Assembly: GCA_009760885.1 (NCBI GenBank)
Contig: CM019703.1
Location: forward strand, 9,736,959 to 9,800,958
DNA length: 64,000 nucleotides
DNA from: Achatina immaculata
Lineage: Eukaryota; Mollusca; Gastropoda; Stylommatophora; Achatinidae
Direction of reading: 5' to 3'
In this document: piece by piece, positions 1 to 10,600 of the stretch
How the letters are laid out: every line of letters starts with the position of its first letter
Numbering within the stretch: the first letter of the stretch is position 1
Position numbers and translations under genes: made by a program
Notes under the pieces: model-generated
The model's input: only the letters and a program-made list of their open reading frames with translations
Told to the model about the DNA's origin: nothing
Databases searched by the model: none

Positions 1-155
1 GGGCACCTTTTCTTTACCTTACATTCTTTGATCAATCTTAGGATGTCTCAATATCATTTTTCACTTGTTTGTAACTCTTGTTCTGATTTTATAATCAGGC
101 CCAATGAGTGAAAGGTGCAGTCCCAATGCACTGCTCTGGGTTCTGAAGCGTGAAA

Positions 156-172
156 GGGGGGGGGGGGGGGGG
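156..172. repeat. Long poly-G tract
   Basis: An uninterrupted run of about 17 G. Similar G or C runs of ten or more recur across the window, for example near 3384, 8702, 45629, 47039, 55275 and 56890. These are simple-sequence tracts prone to length error. Confidence 0.95.
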
Positions 173-202
173 TGCAGCTGTCATTTAAAGAGAAGCTCAA
201 GA

Positions 203-475
203 ATGCAATAGTGCAGTGGTTACTGCACTTGCCCATGGACCAGAACATCCCTGGTTTGAATCTGCACTCTTATGGCAGAATTATTTTTTTTGGACTGACT
301 GGCACCAAGTTCAAGCCAGTGTCAATAAATGGGTAACTGGCGCTTCCTAGGAATGCAAAGGCAGCAAGGACAGATGCTGGCATCCCTACCTCAAATGCTC
401 CAGTGGCCTAAAAATGTGAAGGAACTAACACTTCACACCCCTATGGCCTGCAAGTGCCATGGGACATAACTTAAA
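203..475 (+). repeat. tRNA-derived SINE, copy T1
   Basis: The left end resembles a tRNA head. A box-A-like stretch around gcagtggttactgcac is followed by a box-B-like string GGTTTGAATCT near 253. The body after it has no reading frame and ends near a run reading gggacataacttaaacc. The promoter boxes are seen directly. The SINE call and the end points are inferred. Confidence 0.55.
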
Positions 476-514
476 CCAATAACTCCTGAGACAAAAGCAT
501 GTACAGAGTAGATA

Positions 515-750
515 ACCTGTTGTGCCTTAGAGGCACATAGGGATATGGTGTTAGTGCCCATATTTTCCTTGACCTGTCCCAACTCCTACACTAGAGGGTG
601 ATATGGTCAGTATCATGCCTGGCTGCCTTTCCTTCCCCAACTCCAGAAGAAGTTGAGTACCCATTTCTACAGCTGTATGACTGGGGGGCCTCTGGCTGGA
701 TTCGAACCCCCGACCTTTGCCATAAGAGACCAGGACAGAGTAGAGGCCCA
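515..750 (-). repeat. tRNA-derived SINE, copy T2 with tRNA-like head
   Basis: On the minus strand the unit starts with a tRNA-like head (684-749). Its ends, GGGCCTC and GAGGCCC, can pair like an acceptor stem, and it carries a perfect box B, GGTTCGAATCC. A non-coding body follows down to about 515. The body's 3' part matches 43967-44075. The T stem is imperfect and no anticodon arm is clear, so I call a SINE rather than a tRNA gene. Confidence 0.6.
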
Positions 751-974
751 AAAAATAGTTTTGCACCACCTTACAAAATTCTTTTCAAAGCCCCTGCCAT
801 GGTGTCTTCCTGACTGCATGCTTTTAATGTTTTGTGCAATTCTTTATTTGGTTTGATGAAACGTAAAGCAACTAAATTGGCACTGGAAATACTTCAAGCA
901 CTGAAAACAATGACAATACAAAGCTCGCCATAAATATTTGCAGTTAAAGCTAGAAAAAAAGTTACAAAATCTTC

Positions 975-1450
975 TTCTTCTTTGATCACTCTCAGACATC
1001 AACTTGTACACTTCTGAAGTAATCAGTAGTCAACTGGAGTTGGTGTACATCCCCATGTAGCTTCTCTTGAAATGATATAGGTGTTGGGCATATCTGTTTT
1101 CTCTGCATCTCATAAGCTGGGCACTCCTGTAGAATATGTTCTTCCATCATCTTACCAAAGCCACATGTGTACATGTCAGATGGACCGAAGCTGAGCTTGT
1201 TGAAAAAAGTAGTAACTCAGTCTGTTGTGAAGCCGAAAATGATCACTTGCTCTTCTCTGCTGAGTTTGGTAAGTGTCATTTTGCTGATACCCAGGATATT
1301 CTTATACCCATTTGTTCTTGAATGTTATTATTATCATCACATACTTAGCTTCCTCATACATAATGTTTGTATCTGTTTATAGTAATCTGCTACCTTTTTT
1401 TTGCTAGGATTTCAGTTGTCTCATTATCTGGTATATGGCAATAGGATGGA
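975..1450 (-). mobile_element. I-like LINE 3' fragment
   Basis: The minus-strand reading contains the C-terminal tail typical of I/Nimb-type LINE ORF2, with a motif of the form HILQECPAYE and a following segment ending FRSVQVDV. A stop and a short GAA-repeat tail (plus-strand cttcttcttc near 970) come next. The same tail architecture is seen in the much more intact element at 25170-26998. Upstream the frame is broken. This is a 5'-truncated dead copy. Confidence 0.7.
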
Positions 1451-2452
1451 ATCCACAGTATTACTACTCTTGATAAAAGTTTACATATCTAGTGGTATTG
1501 CTGCTCACAGTTCACTAAGGGTTTCATCTCTGTGACTCTAATGTATTAGTTAGGAGCAATACATATAGATACAAAATAATACATATATTGGATTTCATAT
1601 TTTAAAACATTTTTGAAAGAACAAGCAGTGGACTGTGATCCACAATGGAAGAGCAAAGATGACTTATCATGGCTGGCAAATGAGAACTGGTCAAGGTGAC
1701 CATACAGTAATAAGCTGTGCATGGTTAACAAGGTAGGATTTCCTGTGGTTCTCATGATGATGGGCTGTGTTAAGAAGCTCACTTTTTGGGTCTCCTACAT
1801 TCTTCAAGCAAACCACTACAATCTACTACTAATCCAGCATGATGCATACATTCCTTGACTGTTGGATGTTAAGAAAACTCGTTTACAGTTCCAGGGAGAC
1901 CAGCTTCTTAACAAGAGGACAGTGCAGGCCCATATAAGAAAGAGGACAGTGCAGGCCCTTATAAGAAAGAGGACAGTGTAGGCTGAAACACCATCTATTT
2001 CAAAAGCTGAAAATTGGCCCAACAGACCTACATGCCTGAGGTAAAGAGCAACAGACACCACATCACATTCTCCAAAGTTGCCAGCTGCACAACCCACTCA
2101 GGCAAAAGACCTGGCCAGACCCCAGTCCCCTATAGAAGAAGTTCAACATCAATGCTAAAAATCAAGGACAAACTGCCACATTTGTGAGACAGACTGATGC
2201 TGATGTCTGAGCGAACAACAAAGAGGAAGAATATCCAGATACACATGGAGAAGAACTTTTTCAAACAGACCTGCAAGTGTAGGAACAGTGAAATGTAAAA
2301 TGTAAAACAGTAAGGCCAATGTCAACCTAGATGAAGTTTTCATACTTCTCTGGATGACTGATGTTGATGATTATTATAATGCTGAAAATTCTCACAAAAG
2401 AAACTGTAACATTCAAACTGACAAATTATGTTTGATTTCATCCCGTACTTAC
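1451..2452. other. Intergenic or intronic DNA with a short tandem repeat
   Basis: No convincing gene. A 27-bp unit beginning agaggacagtgcaggccc occurs about 2.6 times at 1914-1983, directly after a 3' end fragment of SINE-S (about 1871-1913, with the string agttccagggagac-like). The open frame over 1816-2097 is a by-product of this repeat. Confidence 0.5.
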
Positions 2453-2623
2453 CTCCTAATCACTTGTCCCATTGAAACCAAATCGACAAAACTGATATCA
2501 CAGACAGCAAGTGTATCCCTGGGTGCTCTATAGCTACAGGTGAAGCCAGAGATGAATAAGGAACTATTTAGCCTCTGAAGGTTAATATAAGTCCATGTCT
2601 GGTTAAGTTCGTGCAATGATGTT
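2453..2623 (-). CDS. Candidate internal coding exon of an unidentified host gene
   Basis: On the minus strand a T-rich tract ending tttgtttcag forms a strong 3' splice site. The 171-nt segment after it is open in one frame and ends at a consensus donor AG|GTAAGT. The exon enters needing one base to complete a codon and leaves two bases into a codon. The peptide includes NQTWTYINLQRLNSSLF and later SFVDLVSMGQVIR. Its composition is that of a folded domain, not a low-complexity repeat. I do not recognise the family. The phase is compatible with the candidate first exon at 39047-39132 on the same strand, but a 36-kb intron would be needed and other exons may intervene. Confidence 0.5.
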
Positions 2624-2639
2624 CTGAAACAAAAAAACA

Positions 2640-2999
2640 AAAAAAAGTCAACTCATGAAAGTTTTCAAAGAATTTACAGAACGCAAACACAATATTAAAT
2701 CTGTGTTACTCATCTTCAGATGAATACTTCATGAATTTAAGTGCAAAAAAATAGTTTATCAAATATCTGCTTTGTATTTTGTATCACCACAGATAGTATG
2801 TCAGATATTTTATCATGTATTTTATATCATCAGAGACAGTATGTCGGATATTTCACATCGGTGGTCAGGAGTCTGCTTGCTGAGCATCGTCTTTTGTAAC
2901 TGACTCTATCAAAATCTGACTGGTTGATTCACTATTATCAGAATCAATGAAATTAGTGTTGCAAAGGTCTAGTCACTAGGAAGTCTTATCTCATATCTT
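2640..2999. other. AT-rich non-coding stretch with a small tandem duplication
   Basis: Between about 2760 and 2850 a segment around gatattttatcatgtattttata is imperfectly repeated. The final nine bases (2991-2999) are the left TSD of the P copy to the right. No gene is seen. Confidence 0.5.
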
Positions 3000-3211
3000 T
3001 CTTCTTCTTCTTCGTTCGCTTCTACCATCAAGATCGCCCCGTGATCCTACTGAATTCAGTCCTGCGGTTCTCACGATAGTCTAATTTCGGATAGAGGCTC
3101 AGAGCATCGTGGGGCTTGGGCCTATATTCTTGGTGGGTCACAGAAGCAGCATTGCGTGACGCTGTGGTTTTCATTGCATCAGTTTAGTCTAGAGTTGGAC
3201 TTCCTCACATT
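3000..3211 (-). mobile_element. Family P element, 5'-truncated copy P4
   Basis: This copy carries only the 3' end of the family P element. Its minus-strand end reads GCGAACGAAGAAGAAG, identical to the end of copy P2. It is flanked by the TSD tcatatctt at 2991-2999 and 3212-3220. The TSD, the 5' truncation and the GAA tail show insertion by target-primed reverse transcription. It has no coding capacity. Confidence 0.8.
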
Positions 3212-3220
3212 TCATATCTT

Positions 3221-3752
3221 AAATTAGCTGTCCTGGTTTCAGATCCATTTAAAAAGACGCTAAGTATGAATGCCTGGTATATTTAAAAAAAAGAAAACCA
3301 AAAAAAAACATCTTTTTCATTAGCGTGTAGACCATGGAAAGCCAGGTTGGGCCCCAGGATCATTTACTATCAGACCCTCCTACCCCCCCCCCCCCCAAAA
3401 TCTACATGTCTCTAATAAGAAAAGATGGGGAAAACAGGGCTGCCTGTTCCCCTCAATATCCTGGGCTGCAGGCTCCTCACACACACTGGACCTTTCTTTG
3501 TAAATGTAGAGCACACAGCTTTGTTGAAATATTCTTCTTCTTTGTTTGAATACTGGTTGGTCATGCTACATCTGAACCCCCCCACTCAGTAAGACACAGT
3601 CTGCTGACTACTCCAGGATTGAGTGGGAGCCCCTATAGCTCTTCTTTCAGTTCCTCTTCCTCAGGCTAGATCTGTGCTCAGAGGTTTCAGTAGGTTGGAC
3701 AGGTCTGCAGTATATGCTCTTATGTCTGGATACCAAAGCCGCAGGACTTTCA

Positions 3753-3785
<33 letters not shown>

Positions 3786-4185
3786 AACATTATAAGACAG
3801 CAGAAGTGGTTCAGAGCCTGGTTGAAGTCATATTCCTTCCACTGCATCCACAAATGCCTGCTTGAAACATAAGAAAATGAAAATCTCACAGAACGTAGCA
3901 AACTAATGCACGGCCCTGCTTGCTGCAATTAACGGCATCAAGAAATCTGTTGTTTTCCAGCTGAACTACCCCCTTCATGTCTTTGTGGAATAATTTACAG
4001 TTTTCAGCAGTTTACTGGCAAAAGCCTGCTTCTGATCTAATTCTGGAGAGAACATTCCTGCTATCTTGGACCAAAGCCTTTATGAGAACAATGAAAAAAA
4101 AGAGGCTCATACCGCTCCAACCAGTGATTATGTTAGAATTTTTGAAACTGCTACAAATCTACCTGTTTTTCACTGCCCATGGATA
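3221..4185. other. Unannotated stretch with C tract and (TG)n
   Basis: Contains a C run near 3384-3396 and a (TG)n microsatellite at about 3754-3784. The short open frames across the microsatellite are artefacts. I see no gene or splice-flanked exon. Confidence 0.5.
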
Positions 4186-4197
4186 ACCCATTTTCTC

Positions 4198-5562
4198 TTC
4201 TTCTTCTTCTCTTTTCGCTTCTACCACCAAGACCGCCCTGTGATCCTAGTGAATTTATGCCTGTGGTCCTCGTTAAGTCCCGTGGTTCAGAGTATCACAG
4301 GGCTTAAGCCTGTATTCTTGGTGGGTCTCAGAAGCGGGATTGCGTACCACCGTGGTTTTCATTGCATCAGTTTAGTCTAGAGTTGGACTTTCTCACCGGA
4401 AGATCTCGACGTGTTTTGGATATCAGTATATCCCCGCTGAGTGAGAGGTGGTAGCCCACCCAGATCAAAGTTGGACCTTCTCACTGGAAACCCTCGACGT
4501 GTTTTGAGATACCCGTGTATCACCGCCGGGTGAGAGGTGGTTGCTCATCCAGTCTCGTGTTGGACTTTCTCACCGGATAACCTCGGTGTGATTAGGATAC
4601 GCATACATCCCCGCCGGGAGAGAGGTGGTTGCCTACCTAAACTGCCCTGGTCCAGTGTCTCCGACTTCAGCATTTTGTGGTCGTGGCCACTACCCTCTCT
4701 AGTTGTGACCAGGATGGAGCTTTTGTCCAGGAGGATGAATCTTCGCCACTAGTGACTTCCACCCCTGGGTTGAGTCAGTTTAGGCATATTATCCCAGTAT
4801 GGGCGTGTTTGGGACGTGACCAACCTCTAGAGCAGAGGTACCGTGACATGCGTAGCCTTCATTTTTCACCCCTAGTATGAGCCGGTTTAGGTGTATTTCA
4901 CCAGTATGGGTGTATATCGGGTGTGACTGACCTCTAGAGCGGAGGTGGCGTGACATGCCTAGCCATCAAGTTTCACCTCTGGTATATGCCGGTTTAGGCA
5001 TATTTCACCAGTGTAGGTGTATTTCGGATGTGGAAGCCCTCTAGAGCAGAGGTCCGTGGTATATGTAGCTCTCGCAGCAGACATACCGATTAAACTTTAC
5101 TTTATCCTTTCCTTCATCTTTTCACATCGGCACCGCACAGCAACCCTTACTTCTTTTCGCAGTTTCTTCCTTGACTGGGAGGAGCTTCACTCCATGCGCG
5201 CATCCGAGGAGTCTCGCCAGCAGTGTCTTAACCTCTAGGTTAAGCTGGTTCAGGCATTTCACCCGATATGAGTGCACTTAGGACGTGGCTGACCTCAAGA
5301 CCAGAGGTGCCGTGATTTGACTGTTTGTTCACTTTATCTTTTCTACCACTTTTCCACAGTGGTGCCGCGTGGCAACCCCATTTGCACCTTTCTTCATCGG
5401 CCCTAAGTGTCTGGTTTTCAGGCACCAGATATTCAGTTTAAACAGTTCTACCACGAGAAGGCCAGGAGCTTGACTGACTGCCAGAGGCTATTTGAGACGG
5501 ACGCCGTTGGAGCAGAGAGCGAATTCTCCACCTCACCTCCAGCAATAACAGTCCTTAGAACC
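4198..5562 (-). mobile_element. Family P modular non-coding retroelement, copy P1
   Basis: Read on the minus strand the element starts GGTTCTAAGGACTGTT at 5562, the same start as copy P3. It ends at a GAA-rich tail near 4198. It is flanked by imperfect 12-bp TSDs (acccattttctc at 4186-4197, acccgctttctc at 5563-5574). The order of modules is a head, a unit of about 220 nt, B modules with the hairpin ACCTCT-loop-AGAGGT, and three C modules of about 88 nt in which TCTCACC(C)GG can pair with CCGGTGAGA. A 3' tail region follows. No long reading frame is present. Compared with P2 it lacks part of the first long unit. I do not recognise this family. Confidence 0.75.
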
Positions 5563-5574
5563 ACCCGCTTTCTC

Positions 5575-6814
5575 AAAACAACTTTGTACTTTTTCTTATT
5601 TAGAATTAAACACTTTACAAACATTAGCTGAAAGTAAAATTTTACATGAAATTTTTTTCTTATTTTACTAGTCAAGAAATACGTGCTGAACCAAAGTCAA
5701 AACTGGATGATTCTCCTTAATGAAAATTAAGTATCACCATCCTACTGGCTTATTTATCCTTCAGCTGGTTTTGCTTGTTGCTTTTTGATAATATAAACCA
5801 GTTACAGTAACTGACGACCTCCAACAGTTTTGGTTTTTCTCATTTTTAATCATTAATTTATTGGTAATTGCTGGTTAACATGATCACTGGGTCTAGCTGT
5901 ATCCCTTCAAGTTGATGGAGGGGAAAGACCATGTCCACTTCTCAGCCTGGAACTCATAACTTGGACTATATCCACACAGCCAGATTCTGCCTTGTCTCCA
6001 AGCTAAGATTACAATACACTTGGCAAAATGTTCAGCATGAAGATCTCCTTGTATGCGTACAATCGTTTGTTTTTTTCATCCCTATTTTCATAACATAATA
6101 TTTTTTTCAACATTTCTCATGCCCTTAAAAAAAAAAAAAGTTTCTTTCTTCATGCATTCTCACAACAACACAAAGACTACAACAAAGAATGTTTACAGCA
6201 TCTGGTCAAGCCAGTAATATGGTATTCTGTCACTGCTTAGTGCCCGACAGAAGCCAGACTCTGACTGCTCTGGCAGCTTCTAGCTTGGGTTCCTCATGAA
6301 TATCTTTCGTGGCTAGAAGTCTAGCAGTGTATATAGTCTGACAATCAAAAATACTCTCTAAAATTGGAACACACGCACATAAAAGGGCCATGTTTCGACT
6401 CTAAAAAGCTGCAGTACATAATTTTTATGTAACTATAAAAATCCGCTAGCAAAACGAATCACAATGTTGTAAGTTATGCCTTCATTTAATTGAAAACACA
6501 AACAATACATTAACTTCTATCGACATTAGGTCACAACGATGTACCACTCAGATCAAGAGATGATGAGTATATAAATTAAGCAAAACAGTGCAGTAACATC
6601 AAACATGTTATCTCACACGATCTACTTCATGATTAAAAGCGCTGCCTTAAATACATAATGAGATGTTTAAATGTCTGTCGCGATAAATTCCAGTCGTGTA
6701 GAAACTGACGTGGCCAGAGTCCTTTTGTAAGGGCACATTTCATTGGTTAATATTTGTTTACATCCAAGATATTTATCAAAATGGGCAAACTTCCGCAACG
6801 AAACAAAAAGTGAA
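5575..6814. other. Non-coding stretch with dispersed repeat W
   Basis: About 5660-5900 is homologous to 63180-63480 (shared strings include ttttgataatataaa and gacctccaac). I call this repeat W. The rest, to 6814, shows no gene that I can support. Confidence 0.5.
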
Positions 6815-7372
6815 ATTCGTTTCATTCATTTGCATGTCCCTTGCGGAACTTTGTCTCGCTAACAGCACTCCTGTAGCCCTCTCGGTTGTGAGCAAGATGG
6901 CCTGCTGCTGATGCATCCATTTGCAGATCATCAACTATGTCTTGCAGCCATCTTCGCCTTGGTCTTCCTCTCTTTCTTTTCCCCATTATGTACCCTTCCA
7001 AGACGGTTTTCACTAGATTATCATGACGTTTAATGTGTCCAAAATATTTCAGTGTTCTCTCTTTAATCCTCTTTACTAGCCAGCCTTCTTCAATATTAAG
7101 TTCTTGTAATATGGACATATTTGTTCCTTTTTGTGCCCATGGTATTTGAAGAACTCTTCTGTAGCATTTACATTCAAAGGCATTTATGTGTTTCTCATCT
7201 GTTTTGCTGAGTGTCCAGGTCTCACAGGCATATGTTGTGATGGGAAAGATGCATGCCCTTAAAAATCTTATTTTTGTAGTTCTGTCTGTTCCTCTTCACA
7301 GATGCTTTAGTTGTTTTACTTTCTGAAGAACGATATATGTCCTCCTTTTAATTTCCCTCATTGTATCTCCAT
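6815..7372 (-). mobile_element. LINE-A (RTE-like) 3' fragment
   Basis: The minus-strand frame at 6822-7118 encodes the C-terminal end of a non-LTR ORF2, with motifs ELNIEEGWLVKRI, YFGHIKRH and GKRKRGRPRRRWLQDI. A short ATGA-rich tail follows at the left edge. Sequence from 7140 to 7372 continues the same ORF upstream, with frameshifts. The copy is 5'-truncated near 7372. At least six other LINE-A fragments in this window share it. Confidence 0.85.
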
Positions 7373-9480
7373 TATATGAAATAATATCCCAAAATAAACT
7401 GCCAATACTTCTCTCCCGAGCACTATTTTCCTCAGCGCCCTTTCCTGTCCCACTTCACGCTCAAATCATGTTCAAAGCTTAATTATCTGGTTTCCCTAGT
7501 TTAAATAACAAAAGTTACTTTAGTTTCTGAACCACTGGTTGGTTGATAGTTATTTGGAAGGTTCCGTTTGTGAGATCGAACAACGTTAGTAGTTATGTTT
7601 ATGAACGAAGAAGATGGAGATGTAGTCAGATCAAAGCAAAATAAGAAGATAATTTTTGAGAACTCATGTTGGGGTGGGGGGGTGGGGGTGGGAGGGAGGA
7701 TGAAAGAAGAAAAATCAGCAACAACCAAAAATCTGTTAGTCAAGCGTAGAAGCTGGAACAAAAACAAAACAAACAAACAAACAAACAAAATGATGAAGTA
7801 GGAGACTTCAGACTTACTGACAGAATATGAGAAGGAACTGATCCATAAAAATTCATAATTAGGTCTACTGCGCTCAGTTAGAAATACAAATATATACTAA
7901 TATCCAGAACAATGAGGCAAATTAATAAGCAAAAAAAAAACACACACACAGAGGCCACAGGCCCCTTGGGGTTACGGGGGGAGGGGGGGGCAGTGCTATA
8001 TAGATAGTTTGTTAGCTTTACCTAGGACGATGTCAAGTATTTTTTTTAATCGCACGAGAAAAGTGAGTAAAAGGAAAGGGGGGGGGGGCATTTCCCGTGA
8101 AATACAACACATGTATTCAAACACGGACGACAACAACAAGCAACTGACCCGGACGAAAGCTTACTTAATAAGTATATGAATAATGCGATACCAGAATCAC
8201 AGACATAAACGCAACACTACGTAATTAACACTGGTTACTTATTCGTGTTGTATTTAGTAAATATAGGAGGATGTGCTAAATGTGCGGGTCTGTCGTGATT
8301 TCACTGCTCCTGTAATGTGTAATCGACAAACGTTTGATCTTAGCTGGAAATTTACAAAGTGTATCTGAGATAAACCCTCGGCCGTGTCTAATGAGAGAGA
8401 GAGTGCAGCGGGGGTGATGCTCTGTGGCCGGAGAACTTTCCTTCATTTAGGGTCCCACCTCCTTTAGAATGCCAGGAGTTTGTTTAGCAAGGCCGAAACA
8501 CTTGTCTGAGTGTGGGGAAGGGGGGGGGTTACTTCCTCTGATGATCTGAAGGAGTTGTGTTGTTGAGAGTTTCCTGCATCTATCCTGCTACCTGGGGGTA
8601 CAAACGGAGAGGTATGACGGGGTCTTGGTCTGCTATGGTTCGCCAAACCTGACGCTAGTATGTTTATGGACTGTTGACTGCCAATTCGAACAGCGGTTCA
8701 CCCCTTCCCCCCCCCCCCCCCGGTCTCCTTAGAGAGTACAGCACGTGATACGTAAGACAAAGAACAGCACATCTTTTATCTTGGTGGTGGTTCTCAGAAA
8801 ACAAAAACAAAAACGAGGAATTACGACAGGCCCAGGACACCACTGACACACTAAACACCACATTCACTGAAGCATGCAGCCTGGTTTTAGACAACAAGAC
8901 TTTTTTTCAGACTGACAGTCAACAGGGCAACGTCCTGGAAAAAAAAGGTCACATAAACAGAGAGCGTTATACAAACAGTTTCTGCGTAGTTAAGCCTGCA
9001 TTTATATTCTGGAAGTACACATTGCTTTGGCATTAGTGTATTCTTATTTTTTTTTAGACCTTATATGTATAGGTATAGTGTATATTAATGTATAAAATTA
9101 GTCTCTCCGCTAGACTTCTAGTATACTTCAGTTATACCTCATTATAGGATATTGCGCTTCTGAAGCAAGCCCAGTCTTTCGTGTATGTTTTTTTTTCTTT
9201 CATGTACATCTTGTTAATAGTTAAAGCCCCTGCATGTTGTGGCATAGATGACTTTGAGAGATATGCAAGCGAAACATTCGCCAATAGTTATGGCTCTGAG
9301 GAAAAGTTACTTGGTGAATCATCATCATCATCAGTAAAGCACGTGATTTAAAAAAATTTCCATCAAAACGTCCTACAGTTTGGAACTGAGCAACAAGCAT
9401 GGAAATATGATACAATTCTCCAGTACAGAATAGCTTGCCAACAGCCTTTACATGGCTGCAAACGCCAGCTGGAGATTCAC
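7373..9480. other. Unrecognised stretch with simple repeats
   Basis: Contains G-rich and poly-G/poly-C runs (about 7670-7700, 7977-7990, 8079-8088, 8520-8528, 8702-8720), (CAAA)n near 7770 and (ATC)n near 9320. The open frames cross these tracts. No splice-flanked exon or RNA gene is apparent. Confidence 0.5.
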
Positions 9481-9672
9481 TCCTATTTGATGATCCATCA
9501 TTATCCAGCTCTTTTATCATGTCTCTATTATTATTATTTATATTTTTTTCACAGAGTAAAAAAAAACGAGGAGATATGTCACTTAAATTCCATATTAAGC
9601 AAATTTACATGGCTTTATTTTTGTATAAATTCTGCATAGATATTTTAAGCATTAATAATCACAGAAAACTGT
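9481..9672. repeat. Dispersed repeat X, copy 1
   Basis: Strings such as tttgatgatccatcattatcca, atatgtcacttaaattcc and ctgcatagatattttaagcatt recur in the same order around 13441-13540, 15426-15480 and 15846-15890. In that locus the repeat is split by later insertions. No coding content. Confidence 0.7.
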
Positions 9673-9875
9673 CTTGGAAGGGTACATAATGGGAAAAAGA
9701 AAGAGAAGAAGACCAAGGACAAGATGGTTGCAAGATATCGTTGATGATCTGCAAATGGATGCATCAGCAGCAGGTCATCTTGCTCACAACCGACAGGCCC
9801 ACAGGAGTGCTGTTAGGGAGGCAAAGTTCCGTAAGGGACATGCAAATGAATGTATGAATGATCACAGGCATTATT
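9673..9875 (+). mobile_element. LINE-A 3' end fragment
   Basis: Plus-strand reading encodes EGYIMGKRKRRRPRTRWL and then the LINE-A C-terminal stretch ending near KFRKGHANE. After this comes an ATGA-type tail (aatgaatgtatgaatgatc). It is truncated to about the last 65 codons. Confidence 0.8.
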
Positions 9876-9924
9876 ACTGTAAATGATTCGATCATATGGC
9901 ACGCGAAAAGGCAACAGATTCGAG

Positions 9925-9927
<3 letters not shown>

Positions 9928-9962
<35 letters not shown>
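9928..9962. repeat. (TA)n microsatellite
   Basis: About 17 uninterrupted TA units. The open frames crossing it on the minus strand (runs of YIYIYI) are artefacts. Confidence 0.95.
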
Positions 9963-9965
<3 letters not shown>

Positions 9966-10179
9966 AATGTGAATTGGCATGCATAAGCATACCGCACCTG
10001 ATGATGATAATGTTCTCGCCTTTCGCACAATTTTGTTTGCAGTTTGTACTTTATCTCTTATATACATTTTCTTAACCATGTCTGCAAACTCATTGTCGTT
10101 ACGTAAGCATTGATATGTATTTATTTTCTTAAATTTAAAATAATCCCCCCCCCCCCTTTTTTTCTTTTTTTTTCCGAGC

Positions 10180-10600
10180 TATTAATTAAGGCTTATTGCC
10201 GCAGATAAAGTTCGCCTTCATTCCTCTATATCCCTAACCTTCTACCTCCAGTTGGTGACACCAGTTTCCTTTAAATCCTCTTCTATGTTGTCTCTCTATC
10301 TCTTGGTCTTGTTTCCTTCATCTTTTGTACAGACATAATTTTCGTTTGTCTATTCTCTTCCATTCTTTCTACATGGGCAAACCAGCGTGATCTGTTCAGT
10401 TTCAAGACTTTTGTAATCTGCTATGATTTAAATAAGCTGTTAAGTTCAGTGTTCTTTCTAGCTTTCCTTTCCCCACTGCTGGTATCCTTTATGGGCCCAA
10501 AGAGTCTTTTTAGGATCTTGTTCTCAAAGACCTGCAATTGTCGTTCCTCTTTCTTTGTTGTAAATCCACGTTTCTGATTCACACAAGACAGCTTGTCTTA
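10180..10600 (-). mobile_element. Degenerate LINE ORF2 C-terminal fragment
   Basis: Broken minus-strand frames contain pieces recognisable as the C-terminal part of an RTE-like ORF2. These include a segment like KDSLGPIKD, a charged stretch and a final segment close to GYRGMKANF. Multiple frameshifts and stops are present. It differs from LINE-A and LINE-B. Clade uncertain. Confidence 0.5.

Noticed and set aside
684..749. Functional tRNA gene on the minus strand
   Set aside because: Perfect box B and pairing ends, but the T stem is imperfect, no clear anticodon arm exists and it is joined to a repeated body, so it is a SINE head.
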